Shown piece after piece: positions 16,715-26,483 of a stretch of DNA of 64,000 nt. Made by a program: the position numbers and the translations under genes. The stretch is from Ruminococcus sp. (GTDB lineage: Bacteria; Bacillota; Clostridia; Oscillospirales; Acutalibacteraceae), in NCBI GenBank assembly GCA_017458845.1, contig JAFSZY010000004.1:47575-111574 (forward strand). The letters run 5' to 3'. Position 1 is the first letter of the stretch. Every line of letters begins with the position of its first letter. The notes under the pieces were generated by a model that worked only from the letters and a program-made list of their open reading frames with translations, did no database searches and was not told where the DNA came from.

Positions 16715-17866
16715 ATGAAGTATTTATTATATATGCACGGCGGTAGTGGGAATCACGGCTGCGAAGCTTTAGTAAGGACAACGTCAAATTTAATTAGAAA
16801 AATCGATAATTCCAATATTCTTCTTTGGTCTGGGGCTAAAGATGAAGAGTATAAGTATGGTGCTGATAAAGTCGTTGACACGGTAGTATCGGAAGATGAA
16901 ATATACGAGAAGAATCCTGTTTTTGTTTCAGCGTTGTTAAAACATAAGCTTTTAAAAAACAAGAACGCTATTCATCAAGCGTTTTTAAAAAGTGTGTTTA
17001 AGGACAGAATCGCAATTTCTATAGGCGGAGATAACTACTGTTATTCTTGGTCTGCTAAGCACGGTTCTGAACTGGATAAAACAGCAAGAAAGTATTGTAA
17101 GAAAAATGTTTTCTGGGGTTGTTCTATAGAAGAAGAGTTTTTAACTTCCGAAGTTATAGAGGATTTAAAAGGTTTTGACTTAATAACGGTTAGAGAATCC
17201 TTATCATATGAAGTGTTAAAAAAACATGGAATAAATGCGGAAAGAGTATCAGATTCCGCTTTCTTATTGGAAGAGAAATTATTACCTTTACCGCAAGGCT
17301 TTGTTGAGGGCAACACTGTCGGAATCAATCTAAGCCCTATGATAAACGACTATGAAAGCAACGATAATCTTGCTTATAAAAACTATCATAGGCTTATTGA
17401 GTATATTATTAACGATACCGATATGAATATATGCTTAATTCCTCATGTTGTATGGAATATCACTGATGATAGAAAGCCTTTAGTTATGCTTTATAATGAG
17501 TATAAGGGAACAAACAGAGTTGTTATGATTGAAGATTGCAACTGCGAGGAATTAAAAGGTTACATCAGCAGATGTAGATTCTTCATAGGCGCAAGAACAC
17601 ACGCAACTATTGCGGCTTATTCAACTTGTGTTCCTACGCTTGTTATGGGCTATTCCATAAAGGCAAAAGGAATAGCAAAAGATTTATTTGGGACATATGA
17701 AGGATATGTTGTCCCTGTTCAAAGCTTAAAAAATGAGAGCGATCTTACAGATAAGTTTAAATTCATTATTGATAACGAGAATAGTGTTAGAAATCACCTT
17801 AAAGAAATAATGCCTGAATATAAGAAAAAGGCGTTGTATGCCGGAGATTTGTTACAACAATTATAA
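16715..17866 (+). CDS. Polysaccharide pyruvyl transferase family protein
   Basis: The 383-residue protein belongs to PF04230. It shows an N-terminal MHGGSGNHGCEALV loop, a central AISIGGDNYCY block and the C-terminal GARTHATIAAYSTCVPT segment typical of these GT-B-like enzymes. Members transfer pyruvate from phosphoenolpyruvate to form ketals on polysaccharide sugars. A FrhB-like iron-sulfur gene follows two genes downstream, and the same combination recurs at 35.5-37.8 kb. GGAGAAG lies directly before the ATG. Confidence 0.88.
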   Translation: MKYLLYMHGGSGNHGCEALVRTTSNLIRKIDNSNILLWSGAKDEEYKYGADKVVDTVVSEDEIYEKNPVFVSALLKHKLLKNKNAIHQAFLKSVFKDRIAISIGGDNYCYSWSAKHGSELDKTARKYCKKNVFWGCSIEEEFLTSEVIEDLKGFDLITVRESLSYEVLKKHGINAERVSDSAFLLEEKLLPLPQGFVEGNTVGINLSPMINDYESNDNLAYKNYHRLIEYIINDTDMNICLIPHVVWNITDDRKPLVMLYNEYKGTNRVVMIEDCNCEELKGYISRCRFFIGARTHATIAAYSTCVPTLVMGYSIKAKGIAKDLFGTYEGYVVPVQSLKNESDLTDKFKFIIDNENSVRNHLKEIMPEYKKKALYAGDLLQQL

Positions 17867-17877
17867 AGAGGTTATTT

Positions 17878-18867
17878 ATGGATAAACCTTTAGTGTCAGT
17901 AGTTACGCCATGCTATAATGGCGCACCATATTTAGAAGATTACTTTGAATCTTTGCTTAATCAGACTTATGAAAACATCGAAATGATTTTTGTAAATGAT
18001 GGTTCTAAAGATGATACAGAAAAAATTGCGTTACTATATAAGAAAAGATTTGAAGAAAAGTCGATACCATTTAGATATATTTATCAAGAGAATCATGGAC
18101 AAGCTAATGCAGTTAACAACGGATTTAAATATGTAAATGGAAAATATTTAATTTGGCCAGATTCTGATGATGTTCTTCATAAAGACAGTGTAAAAGTACG
18201 TGTGGAGTTTTTGGAGAATAATCTATCATATGATGTTGTAAGGACTAACGGCTACAATTTTTCTGATAACTATACACATAAAACATCATGTTTATCAACT
18301 AAAGAGTGTTATAGCGGCGACATATTTCTTGATTTAATATTGGAAAAAACTTATTGTGCTTGTGGTTGCTATATGATTAGATTTTCAAGGTTTAGAGAAT
18401 TATATTGTGACTTGACCATTCCAGAGTCATCTGCAGGACAAAATTGGCAGATTCTGATACCTATGTGTGGAGTGAGCCCATGTGGATATATTGACAGAGA
18501 GATGTATTATGTAAGAGTTCACAATGATTCGCACTCAAGATCTTTATTTGGTTCTAAAGAGCATTTCGAACACCTCAACAGATTGAAAGAGGTTTTACTA
18601 TTAGGTATTGAAAAATCCGGTCGTACAGACAGAGATTATAAAAGGATAGTAGAAATAAAGTATTACAAAATGTTTTACTTTGACTATATAAAAATAAAAG
18701 ATAGGGAAAACAGTAAAAAGTATTTAAAAAAATTGAAGAAAAATCACGAGCTTTCCTTTGATGATTATTTGTACTATGCTCGAGAGTTCCAACCAATAAA
18801 GTTTAGATTTGTTAAGTATTTAGCAAAATTTATAAAGTCAGGAAACAGTTTATATGATAAGAATTAA
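17878..18867 (+). CDS. Family 2 glycosyltransferase
   Basis: GT2 motifs are VSVVTPCYNGAPYLEDYFES, FVNDGSKDDT, NHGQANAVNNG and IWPDSDD, across 329 residues. AGAGG precedes the ATG. The 3-prime end overlaps the next gene by 14 bp, so this enzyme is translationally linked to the FrhB-like protein. Its substrate is unknown. Confidence 0.9.
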   Translation: MDKPLVSVVTPCYNGAPYLEDYFESLLNQTYENIEMIFVNDGSKDDTEKIALLYKKRFEEKSIPFRYIYQENHGQANAVNNGFKYVNGKYLIWPDSDDVLHKDSVKVRVEFLENNLSYDVVRTNGYNFSDNYTHKTSCLSTKECYSGDIFLDLILEKTYCACGCYMIRFSRFRELYCDLTIPESSAGQNWQILIPMCGVSPCGYIDREMYYVRVHNDSHSRSLFGSKEHFEHLNRLKEVLLLGIEKSGRTDRDYKRIVEIKYYKMFYFDYIKIKDRENSKKYLKKLKKNHELSFDDYLYYAREFQPIKFRFVKYLAKFIKSGNSLYDKN

Positions 18868-20020
18868 AAAGAAAGAGAATTGTTGCGGATGCGAAGCATG
18901 TAAGAATATTTGCCCAAAAGGAGCAATCTCTTTTTCGCCAGATGAAAAAGGGGATTTGTATCCAATAGCTTCAGATGATTTATGTGTAAACTGTAATCTA
19001 TGTGAAAAGGTATGTCCAATAATAACCCCTATTGTTAACCATATTAATTACAATCCCAAAGCATATGCAGCGTGGAATAATAATGTTGGCGAAAGGATGA
19101 AATCAACATCCGGTGGAGTTTTTCCGTTGTTGGCAAATATCATTCTCGAAAACGGTGGATATGTTGTAGGTGTACAGTACGAGGATGATTATACTGTAAG
19201 TCATACAGTTATCTCTCAAAATGAAGAATTGAAAAAAATATGTAAAACCAAATACGTTCAGAGCAGTAATAACGGAGTATATACGCAAATAAAAGAGTTG
19301 CTTGAAGATAATAAAACAGTTTTGTACTCAGGTACTCCGTGTCAGGTTGCAGGTTTAAAGAGTTTTTTACAGAAAGAATATGAGAACCTCTACACCATTG
19401 AACTGTTTTGCCATGGCGTTATTAATCAAATAGTATTTAATAGATACCTAAAATCAATTGAGAAACACAGTAAGTCAAAAATAACATCAGTAGAGTTTCG
19501 AAATAAAAGAAACGGGTGGTCAAAGTCAGCTACAGTTGTTTCTTTGGAAAACGGAACTGAGTATTGCAAATCAAATGAGGATGAATATCTTATGGGTTAC
19601 TTAAGATATAATCTTTATATTAGACCGTCATGCACAGATTGCAAATATAAATCGTTTCCGAGAGTAGCTGATTTGTCTTTAGGCGATCTGTGGGGGATTG
19701 AAAAGTTATTTGATAATCACGATAATAAAGGTGCGTCGGCGATAATTGTTAATTCTGAAAAAGGAGCTTTATTATTTAAACAAATTGAAAAAGGCTTGTT
19801 TATTAAAGAGATAACAATTGACTTTTTAAAAGAAAACAATCCCAGTCTTGTACAATCGTATAGAATAGGAAAGTATAGTGAATATTTTTATAGGAAGTTT
19901 CAAAAAACTGATTTTATTGATTTAATCCAAAAGATAAAGTATAAGGATACAGTATCATCAAAAGATAATAATTTTATGGGAAAGATAATGATTACCAAAA
20001 ACTATTTATTAGGGAAATAA
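18854..20020 (+). CDS. FrhB-like protein with two 4Fe-4S clusters
   Basis: The 388-residue protein matches the coenzyme F420 hydrogenase/dehydrogenase beta-subunit family. The N-terminus has two ferredoxin-type cysteine sets (CCGCEACKNICP near residue 10 and CVNCNLCEKVCP near 43). These are followed by STSGGVFP, SGTPCQVAGL, CHGV and LGDLWG, all conserved family motifs. F420 is not expected in this kind of organism, so a redox partner of another type is likely. Homologues commonly occur in Firmicute and Bacteroidetes polysaccharide loci beside pyruvyl transferases; their reaction is not established to my knowledge. Confidence 0.88.
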   Translation: MIRIKKKENCCGCEACKNICPKGAISFSPDEKGDLYPIASDDLCVNCNLCEKVCPIITPIVNHINYNPKAYAAWNNNVGERMKSTSGGVFPLLANIILENGGYVVGVQYEDDYTVSHTVISQNEELKKICKTKYVQSSNNGVYTQIKELLEDNKTVLYSGTPCQVAGLKSFLQKEYENLYTIELFCHGVINQIVFNRYLKSIEKHSKSKITSVEFRNKRNGWSKSATVVSLENGTEYCKSNEDEYLMGYLRYNLYIRPSCTDCKYKSFPRVADLSLGDLWGIEKLFDNHDNKGASAIIVNSEKGALLFKQIEKGLFIKEITIDFLKENNPSLVQSYRIGKYSEYFYRKFQKTDFIDLIQKIKYKDTVSSKDNNFMGKIMITKNYLLGK

Positions 20021-20022
20021 AT

Positions 20023-21000
20023 ATGAAAACAGTAAGTATTGTTATTCCTGTTTATAATGTTGAAAAGTATTTACCGGAATGTTTGGATAGTGTAATAAAT
20101 CAGACCTATAAGGATTTGCAAATAATTGTCATTGATGATGGCTCTACAGATTCTTCAGGTAAGATTTGCGACCAATACGCTGAAAAAGATAATAGAATAA
20201 CTGTTATTCATCAAGAGAATGCTGGCGCTGCTAATGCTAAAAATACTGGATTGGATAATGTTAAGGGAGAGTATTTAGCGTTTGCAGATAGCGACGACTG
20301 GGTTGAGCTTAACTGGATTGAAACCTTGGTTAATGCTATGGAAAAGTATGATGTTGATGTTGTCGAATGTGGATTTGATAATGTTTTTGTAAATGAAGTA
20401 GAAGAAGGAAAGATTTATACAGACGGAGAAATACTTACTACTGAAGAGTATTTCAAACAATATAATGAAAATTGGGTAAGTGTTATTTTTTGGAACAAGT
20501 TATTTAGATCAGAATTAACCGAAGGAATACGATTCAGAAAAGAACGGCGTTGTATTGACGATGAGTTTTACACATATAAAGTAGTATCGAATGGTCAGAG
20601 ATTATCTCGTGTTAACGATGTTTTATACCATTACAGACAAAGAAAAACCAGTGCGGTTCATCAGAGCGAAAAAAAATCGCTACAGATTACAGATGATGCA
20701 TTGGATGTTTTGAAAGAAAGATATAATTGGGTTTCTACGCGTTTTCCAAATTTAAAAAAACAATACTTAAAAAGTGATATAGATAGATTATTATACTATC
20801 CTAAACTTATGATGTTTGATGATTTGTTGATTAAAAAGCATAAAAGGATATCTAAGTTTTATTTTAGGAAGTGTTTGTTCGCTTTCCCTGATAGAGTTAC
20901 AATGCTTTACTCAATAAGATCTGTTTTGTTAAAGAAATCAAGTTTTAATACAAAATCTCCAATCGGGACTGTAAAGTCGGATAAAAGGTATTTTGAATAA
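20023..21000 (+). CDS. Family 2 glycosyltransferase
   Basis: The 325-residue enzyme shows SIVIPVYNVEKYLPECLDSV, IDDGSTDSSGKICDQY, NAGAANAKNTG and FADSDDW. It is a close parallel of the GT2 gene at 12030 in length and motif spacing. The ATG follows AGGGAAAT and begins 2 bp after the FrhB-like stop. Substrate unknown. Confidence 0.92.
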   Translation: MKTVSIVIPVYNVEKYLPECLDSVINQTYKDLQIIVIDDGSTDSSGKICDQYAEKDNRITVIHQENAGAANAKNTGLDNVKGEYLAFADSDDWVELNWIETLVNAMEKYDVDVVECGFDNVFVNEVEEGKIYTDGEILTTEEYFKQYNENWVSVIFWNKLFRSELTEGIRFRKERRCIDDEFYTYKVVSNGQRLSRVNDVLYHYRQRKTSAVHQSEKKSLQITDDALDVLKERYNWVSTRFPNLKKQYLKSDIDRLLYYPKLMMFDDLLIKKHKRISKFYFRKCLFAFPDRVTMLYSIRSVLLKKSSFNTKSPIGTVKSDKRYFE

Positions 21001-21019
21001 TAATCTAAGGAGTAATCAA

Positions 21020-21883
21020 ATGTCAGAAATAACAAGTAATTATCAGAAGTATCATACTCATATAAGTTCTAAACACAAATGGTTTGATCTAAAACTTAAT
21101 GAAGTATGGAGATATAAAGATTTGATTTGGCTATTTACAAAGCGAACCTTTGTAGTTACATATAAGCAAACCGTTTTAGGACCTGCGTGGCTTTTTATCA
21201 ATCCTATTTTGACGAGTTTGATATATACCTTTGTTTTTGGTGGAATAGCAGGAATGAGTACAGATGGTATTCCGCAGATAATCTTTTACTTGACCAGTAC
21301 AGCAATCTGGACTTTTTTTGCAAGTTGTGTAAATAATAATGCCACAACATTTACTTTGAACGCCAGTGTTTTCGGGAAGGTATATTTCCCGCGATTAACA
21401 ACACCAATATCTAATATTCTGAGTTCTATTATCCAGTTTGGTATACAGTTTTTGCTTGTTTTGGGTGTACTAATATTTTTTGTATGTACTGGTGAAGTGC
21501 ATCCCAACTGGTGGGCTTTCTCTTTGATACCGGTTGTACTTCTTCATTTAGGAATGATGGGAATGGGATTTGGTATTATTGTGTCTAGTTTGACAACAAA
21601 ATATCGCGATTTGACTGTACTTATTACTTTTGGGGTTCAGCTCTGGATGTATGCGACACCAATTGTTTATCCTCTTTCTCAGCTTGGTGACGGAACATTC
21701 AAAACATTGCTTATGATAAATCCTGTCACAATACCTGTTGAGATTTTTAGATATGCGGTACTTGGTCAAGGAACAATTAATTACGTATTTCTTGCTATGT
21801 CATGGGTATTTACTATTATTGTAATTGTTTTTGGAATTATGGTATTCAATAAGGTTGAAAGAACCTTTATGGATACAGTTTAA
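21020..21883 (+). CDS. ABC-2 type polysaccharide exporter permease (Wzm/TagG-like)
   Basis: The protein is about 287 residues with six predicted membrane segments. The cytoplasmic N-terminus ends in LIWLFTKRTFVVTYKQT, followed by GPAWLFINPILTSLIYTFVF, a typical opening of O-antigen and teichoic acid exporters. TAAGGAG at 21006-21012 lies 7 bp before the ATG at 21020, so the longer frame from the TTG at 20993 is rejected. With the next gene it forms a complete exporter that moves lipid-linked glycan across the membrane. Confidence 0.92.
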   Translation: MSEITSNYQKYHTHISSKHKWFDLKLNEVWRYKDLIWLFTKRTFVVTYKQTVLGPAWLFINPILTSLIYTFVFGGIAGMSTDGIPQIIFYLTSTAIWTFFASCVNNNATTFTLNASVFGKVYFPRLTTPISNILSSIIQFGIQFLLVLGVLIFFVCTGEVHPNWWAFSLIPVVLLHLGMMGMGFGIIVSSLTTKYRDLTVLITFGVQLWMYATPIVYPLSQLGDGTFKTLLMINPVTIPVEIFRYAVLGQGTINYVFLAMSWVFTIIVIVFGIMVFNKVERTFMDTV

Positions 21884-21896
21884 TGGGGGCATTGTT

Positions 21897-23201
21897 ATGT
21901 CTGAAAACAGAAAAGATATTGCCATCAGAGTTAGTGGAGTAAAAAAAAGATATCGTCTAGGTCAGATTGGCGGTGGTACACTACAGGCTGATTTGCAGAG
22001 TTGGTGGGCGCGAGTTCGTGGTAAAGAGGATCCTAATACAAAGATTGGCGAGGGTGAACGAAGTCACGGGAAGACTTTTATGGCACTCAATGGTATTGAT
22101 CTTTCTATTTATCAGGGTGAGGCAGTTGGCATCATTGGCAGCAACGGTGCGGGTAAAAGCACGCTTTTAAAGCTTTTATCTAAAGTTACAGCTCCTACTG
22201 AAGGTGAGATTGATATTTATGGTCGTATAGCATCAATGCTTGAAGTCGGAACGGGTTTTCATCCCGAAATGACCGGTCGAGAAAATGTTTACTTAAATGG
22301 TGCCATTTTGGGAATGACAAAAGAAGAAATAGATGCAAAAATGGAGAAAATAATCGATTTTTCAGAGGTGAGAGAATTTATCGATACTCCTGTAAAGCGT
22401 TACTCCAGCGGTATGTTTGTTAAGCTTGCTTTTTCTGTGGCTGCTCATCTGGATTCAGAGATTATGATTATGGATGAGGTTCTAGCGGTCGGGGATATGG
22501 CATTCCAGAAAAAGTGTCTTACAAAAATGAGAGAGGCAGCTAAACAAGACGGAAGAACAGTTCTTTATGTTAGTCATAATATGAATACAATTCGTCAACT
22601 CTGTGATAGATGCATTGTTTTAGATAAGGGCAAAGTGGTTTTTGAGGGTGATACAGAGAGTGCAATTAAGGTTTATTTGCATACTGATGATGATTATGAG
22701 AATGCGTTGTTTTATAATTTGGATAATAGAAATCACGTTTCCGAAAATGGTTTTAGTGTTGTGAAAATGAAAAGTGTCCAAATCCTTGAAAAAGAAGATG
22801 TTTCTTTTGTTAATACTGAATCATTAAAGTTTAGATTGATTTTTGATGCTTATAAAAAAATAAACGGAATAGGGTTTCGTGTAACATTAATGAATTCATC
22901 GTTCATTCCTGTTGCAACCAGTTATTCCAATTATTTATATTTTGATGAAGGAAAAGATTTGGAAGGCAATATTGAAATGAAGTTGGATTCAATAAGAGAA
23001 GGAGAATACTATATTGCCTTAGGTTTTTTTGATATCAATACGGCATCACTTCCATATTGTAATGACTTTGTATCAGGAGCATTTAAAATTAAAATTTCAA
23101 AAAGCCCCAAAAACAAACAATTGTTTATGTGGAATAATGAGCACTATGGAGCTTACGAAATTGAACCATTATCTTTTAATATAAATGTTAATGTTAATTA
23201 G
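21897..23201 (+). CDS. ABC exporter ATPase with C-terminal glycan-binding domain (Wzt-like)
   Basis: This 434-residue ATPase has Walker A GSNGAGKST, signature YSSGM, Walker B IMIMDEVLAVGD and a switch His in VSHNMNT. A basic insertion (residues about 20-55) precedes the Walker A, as in Tag/Wzt proteins. From about residue 280 a beta-rich extension resembles the Wzt C-terminal carbohydrate-binding domain that recognises the finished polymer end. GGGGG sits 7 bp before the ATG at 21897, which excludes the upstream extension into the permease gene. Confidence 0.92.
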   Translation: MSENRKDIAIRVSGVKKRYRLGQIGGGTLQADLQSWWARVRGKEDPNTKIGEGERSHGKTFMALNGIDLSIYQGEAVGIIGSNGAGKSTLLKLLSKVTAPTEGEIDIYGRIASMLEVGTGFHPEMTGRENVYLNGAILGMTKEEIDAKMEKIIDFSEVREFIDTPVKRYSSGMFVKLAFSVAAHLDSEIMIMDEVLAVGDMAFQKKCLTKMREAAKQDGRTVLYVSHNMNTIRQLCDRCIVLDKGKVVFEGDTESAIKVYLHTDDDYENALFYNLDNRNHVSENGFSVVKMKSVQILEKEDVSFVNTESLKFRLIFDAYKKINGIGFRVTLMNSSFIPVATSYSNYLYFDEGKDLEGNIEMKLDSIREGEYYIALGFFDINTASLPYCNDFVSGAFKIKISKSPKNKQLFMWNNEHYGAYEIEPLSFNINVNVN

Positions 23202-23251
23202 TTTATATACAGTAGAATTGCTATAATAAATTGATAAAGAGAGGTTGTATA

Positions 23252-24379
23252 ATGTCAATCCAAGTATTAAAACCTAAATTTCATGTAGAGGAATGTTTAG
23301 ACGCTGTCAGAGAATGTCTTGAAAAAGGCTGGACTGGAATGGGATTCAAAACAGCTCAGTTTGAAGAAGAATGGAAAAAATATACAGGTCATAAATATGC
23401 TTATTATTTGAATTCCAATACAGTTGGGTTGCATTTAGCAGTGAAAATACTTAAAATGCAAAACGGTTGGCAAGACGGTGATGAGATTATTTCTACACCT
23501 ATTACTTTTATTTCTACAAACCATGCAATTATGTATGAAAATCTTCATGTTACATTTGCGGATGTCGATGAGTACCTTTGCCTTGATCCCGTTGATGTTG
23601 AAAAGAAGATTACTGAGAAGACAAAAGCTGTTATCTTCGTTGGATATGGAGGCAGAGTAGGTCAACTGGATAAGATAATTGAGATTTGTAAAAAGCATAA
23701 TCTCAAACTTATTCTTGACGGAGCTCATATGAGCGGGACAAGAGTTAACGGAGTTACTCCCGGCACTTGGGATGGTGTTGATGTAACTGTATATTCATTT
23801 CAAGCTGTAAAGAACTTACCTACTGGCGATAGTGGAATGATTTGCTTTAAAGATGAAGAAGCAGATAAACTTGTTCGCCAATTAGCATGGCTTGGAATTA
23901 ATAAGGATACATATACACGAGCAAAGCAAGGTTCGTACCGTTGGAAATATGATGTAGATTATGTTGGATACAAGTATAATGGCAATGCGATAATGGCGGC
24001 TATAGGTCTTGTGCAGCTTAAATATCTTGATGAGGATAATGCGCGCAGACGTGAAATTGTCAAGATGTATACAGAAGGAATGAAAGATAATCCGAATATA
24101 AAAATAGTTTCCGCGCCATATGCAGATGAGTGTTCATATCATCTTTTTGAGATTATTGTTCCGGACAGAGATGATTTAATGGAAAAGCTTGCAGACAATG
24201 ATATTTATTGTGGTGTCCACTATCGTGATAATACAGAGTACAGTATGTATACATACGCAAACGGATCCTGCCCTAATGCGCACAACCTTTGTCAGCATAT
24301 AATAACACTACCTCTGCATATTTGGTTAACGGATGAAGAAGTAGAAAAAGTAATCAAATCAGTTAATGAAATAGTGTAA
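23252..24379 (+). CDS. DegT/DnrJ/EryC1 sugar aminotransferase
   Basis: This is the second DegT-family enzyme of the locus, 375 residues. The PLP region includes LNSNTVGLHLAVK and LDGAHMSG. The likely Schiff-base lysine is in YSFQAVKNLPTGDSG. AGAGAGG lies 7 bp before the ATG at 23252; the frame from the TTG at 23231 is rejected. It is followed by a NeuD-type acyltransferase and an ATP-grasp enzyme, forming a three-gene group that could make and modify an amino sugar. Its motifs differ clearly from the first DegT protein, so it is not a recent duplicate. Confidence 0.9.
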   Translation: MSIQVLKPKFHVEECLDAVRECLEKGWTGMGFKTAQFEEEWKKYTGHKYAYYLNSNTVGLHLAVKILKMQNGWQDGDEIISTPITFISTNHAIMYENLHVTFADVDEYLCLDPVDVEKKITEKTKAVIFVGYGGRVGQLDKIIEICKKHNLKLILDGAHMSGTRVNGVTPGTWDGVDVTVYSFQAVKNLPTGDSGMICFKDEEADKLVRQLAWLGINKDTYTRAKQGSYRWKYDVDYVGYKYNGNAIMAAIGLVQLKYLDEDNARRREIVKMYTEGMKDNPNIKIVSAPYADECSYHLFEIIVPDRDDLMEKLADNDIYCGVHYRDNTEYSMYTYANGSCPNAHNLCQHIITLPLHIWLTDEEVEKVIKSVNEIV

Positions 24380-24461
24380 TATTGGTATTATGTATACTTG
24401 CATTATGGTAGAAAAAGCACGTTAAACCGTTTGACATTACAAAAGAAAGAGGCGACAATCC

Positions 24462-25139
24462 TTGACAAACAGAAAGACAAACAAAACGATTATTTTTGGT
24501 ATAGGCTTTTTTGCTGATCAAATCTTTCGATATTGTATGATGGAGGGCATTCAAGTTGTTGCCTTTACTGTTGAAAAAGAATATTATGGAGCAGAATCAT
24601 TTCATGGTTTACCTGTAATCCCCTTTGAAGACTTAGAAAAAACTTATTCAAAAGATAGCTTTTCAATTCTGATTTGTGTTTCATATAATAACATGAATCA
24701 AGACAGAGAGAAAGTGTTTAAAAAAATAAAGGAAAAAGGATATACCATATCTAGCTTTATCCATCCTACGGCCACAATTTTAGCTGATAGTTTAGGGGAA
24801 GGAAATATAATTCTCGAAAACGCAAGTATTGGAATAGGATGTAGGATTGGCGATGGTAATATCTTTTACAATAATACGGTTATTAGTCATGATACAGTAA
24901 TACAAAACTATAATTTTTTTGCACCTTCATCGACTGTATTAGGCGGAGTAAAAATAAATAACGGGTGTTTTTTTGGCGGAAATTCAACAATAAAAAATTA
25001 TATTACAATTGATGATTACTGTTTGGTTGGAGCAAATGCATTTGTTAGAAATAGTACAAATAAAAATGAAGTAATAGTTCCGCCGAAATCCGTATCATTA
25101 AATGCTGAAAGCATGTATTTTGTAGATAAGCTGATGTGA
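24462..25139 (+). CDS. NeuD/PglD-like hexapeptide acyltransferase
   Basis: The 225-residue protein has an N-terminal Rossmann-like half (TIIFGIGFFADQI) and a C-terminal beta-helix with hexapeptide turns (IILENASIGIGCRIGDGNIF onward). The His of FYNNTVISHDTVIQNYNFF sits where NeuD/PglD enzymes place the catalytic histidine. The start is a TTG at 24462 with GAGG upstream. It likely acylates the amine produced by the preceding aminotransferase; the acyl group is unknown. Confidence 0.82.
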   Translation: MTNRKTNKTIIFGIGFFADQIFRYCMMEGIQVVAFTVEKEYYGAESFHGLPVIPFEDLEKTYSKDSFSILICVSYNNMNQDREKVFKKIKEKGYTISSFIHPTATILADSLGEGNIILENASIGIGCRIGDGNIFYNNTVISHDTVIQNYNFFAPSSTVLGGVKINNGCFFGGNSTIKNYITIDDYCLVGANAFVRNSTNKNEVIVPPKSVSLNAESMYFVDKLM

Positions 25140-25211
25140 TGAATTCCATTTTGTTTTTGAGTTTTTTATTGCATATATTCATTGTTAAGATAGAGAGGAT
25201 ACTGAATTCAA

Positions 25212-26336
25212 GTGAACAGAAATAAAACAATTTTGAAATTAGCTATTATTGGTGCGAATGAGTCAATAACTATGCTGATAAACAAAGCAAAATGTCTTGG
25301 ATATGAAACTCATGTATTTGCATGGGCATGTGGTGATCCTGGTGAAAAAGTCGCAGATTTTTTTTATCCGATTTCTATTTCTGACAAAGAAGCGATTCTT
25401 GAAAAATGCAAGGAGATTGGTGTTTGCGGTGTGTGTTCAATCACTTCAGATTTTGCGGCACCGATAGTTGCTTATGTTGCGAGAAATCTAAACCTCCCTG
25501 GCAATCCAGAAATAACAGATATTGTTGCAAGAAATAAGTATGAAATGCGGAAAGCTTTCCGCGAATATGGTGGAATCTATTGTCCATCGTTTGTTGAGGC
25601 GTGTGATAGTCAACCGATAGATGGACTTAAAAACCTGAGTTATCCTGTAATTGTTAAGCCAACAGATAGATGGAGCAGTAAAGGTGTGACAAGAGTGGAC
25701 TCATTGGATGATTTGTCTCCAGCGATTCAAATTGCTTGTAAAGAGTCTCTTAATGGAAAAGCAATCATTGAAGGATTTATGGATGGCCCTGAGTATAGTG
25801 CTGAGTGCATTGTATATCATAGTAAAGTAAATATTCTTGCGTATACTCAAAAGATTACTACAGGGTTTCCTCATTATATAGAAAAAGGTCATAAACAGCC
25901 GTCAGATTTAACGGATGTTCAAAAGACAATAGTATCTAGAGTAATTGAGCGAGCTATTAAAGCTCTTGGCATTACAGATAGTGCTGCTCATGTTGAATTT
26001 CGTGTTTTAGATAATAATGAAATTGGAATAATTGAAATTGGTGCGCGTATGGGCGGAGATTGTATAGGAACTGATTTGACTCCTATCTCAACTGGAATGG
26101 ATTATATCAAGATGGTTATTGATGTAGCATGCGGAAACGAACCTGATTTTAGTGTTGAGTCCGAACCGAAATCTGTACAGATAAACTATATAATATCCGA
26201 AGATGATATACAATATTATAAAACAATTGAGAACGACCGAATTGTTCGAAAGAGTGTTTTCAATAGTGATTTTGATGTTCAGGTAACGGATAGCTCAAAT
26301 CGACATGGATACTATATTTATATACCATGCATTTGA
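25212..26336 (+). CDS. ATP-grasp ligase
   Basis: The 374-residue protein has a PurK/CarB-like pre-ATP-grasp domain (LAIIGANESITMLINKAK) and an ATP-grasp core. The core includes YPVIVKPTDRWSSKGV, the adenine-site EGFMDGPEYSAE and the metal-binding IIEIGARMGGD. Such enzymes ligate a carboxylate to an amine through an acyl phosphate. Next to an aminotransferase and an acyltransferase in an EPS locus, it may attach an amino acid or hydroxy acid to an amino sugar. The start is a GTG at 25212 with AGAGAGGAT upstream. The substrate is not readable from sequence. Confidence 0.85.
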   Translation: MNRNKTILKLAIIGANESITMLINKAKCLGYETHVFAWACGDPGEKVADFFYPISISDKEAILEKCKEIGVCGVCSITSDFAAPIVAYVARNLNLPGNPEITDIVARNKYEMRKAFREYGGIYCPSFVEACDSQPIDGLKNLSYPVIVKPTDRWSSKGVTRVDSLDDLSPAIQIACKESLNGKAIIEGFMDGPEYSAECIVYHSKVNILAYTQKITTGFPHYIEKGHKQPSDLTDVQKTIVSRVIERAIKALGITDSAAHVEFRVLDNNEIGIIEIGARMGGDCIGTDLTPISTGMDYIKMVIDVACGNEPDFSVESEPKSVQINYIISEDDIQYYKTIENDRIVRKSVFNSDFDVQVTDSSNRHGYYIYIPCI

Positions 26337-26483
26337 AACAAAACGCTTATAGAGAAAAAGAATTTGTGATAGTGATGTTATGACTATACGAAGAAAAGAA
26401 TGGATAAAGAATAATGATAGAGTAATGATTGTTTGATTTATGATCTTTGCAAAAAAACGATAGGGTTTAGGGTGAGAAAAGAT

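Noticed and set aside
18854..20020. True F420-reducing hydrogenase subunit
   Set aside because: No FrhA, FrhG or F420 biosynthesis genes; the EPS context and duplicate copy argue for the polysaccharide-associated subgroup.
21825..21896. N-terminal extension of the exporter ATPase into the permease gene
   Set aside because: GGGGG and ATG at 21897 give the normal family start.
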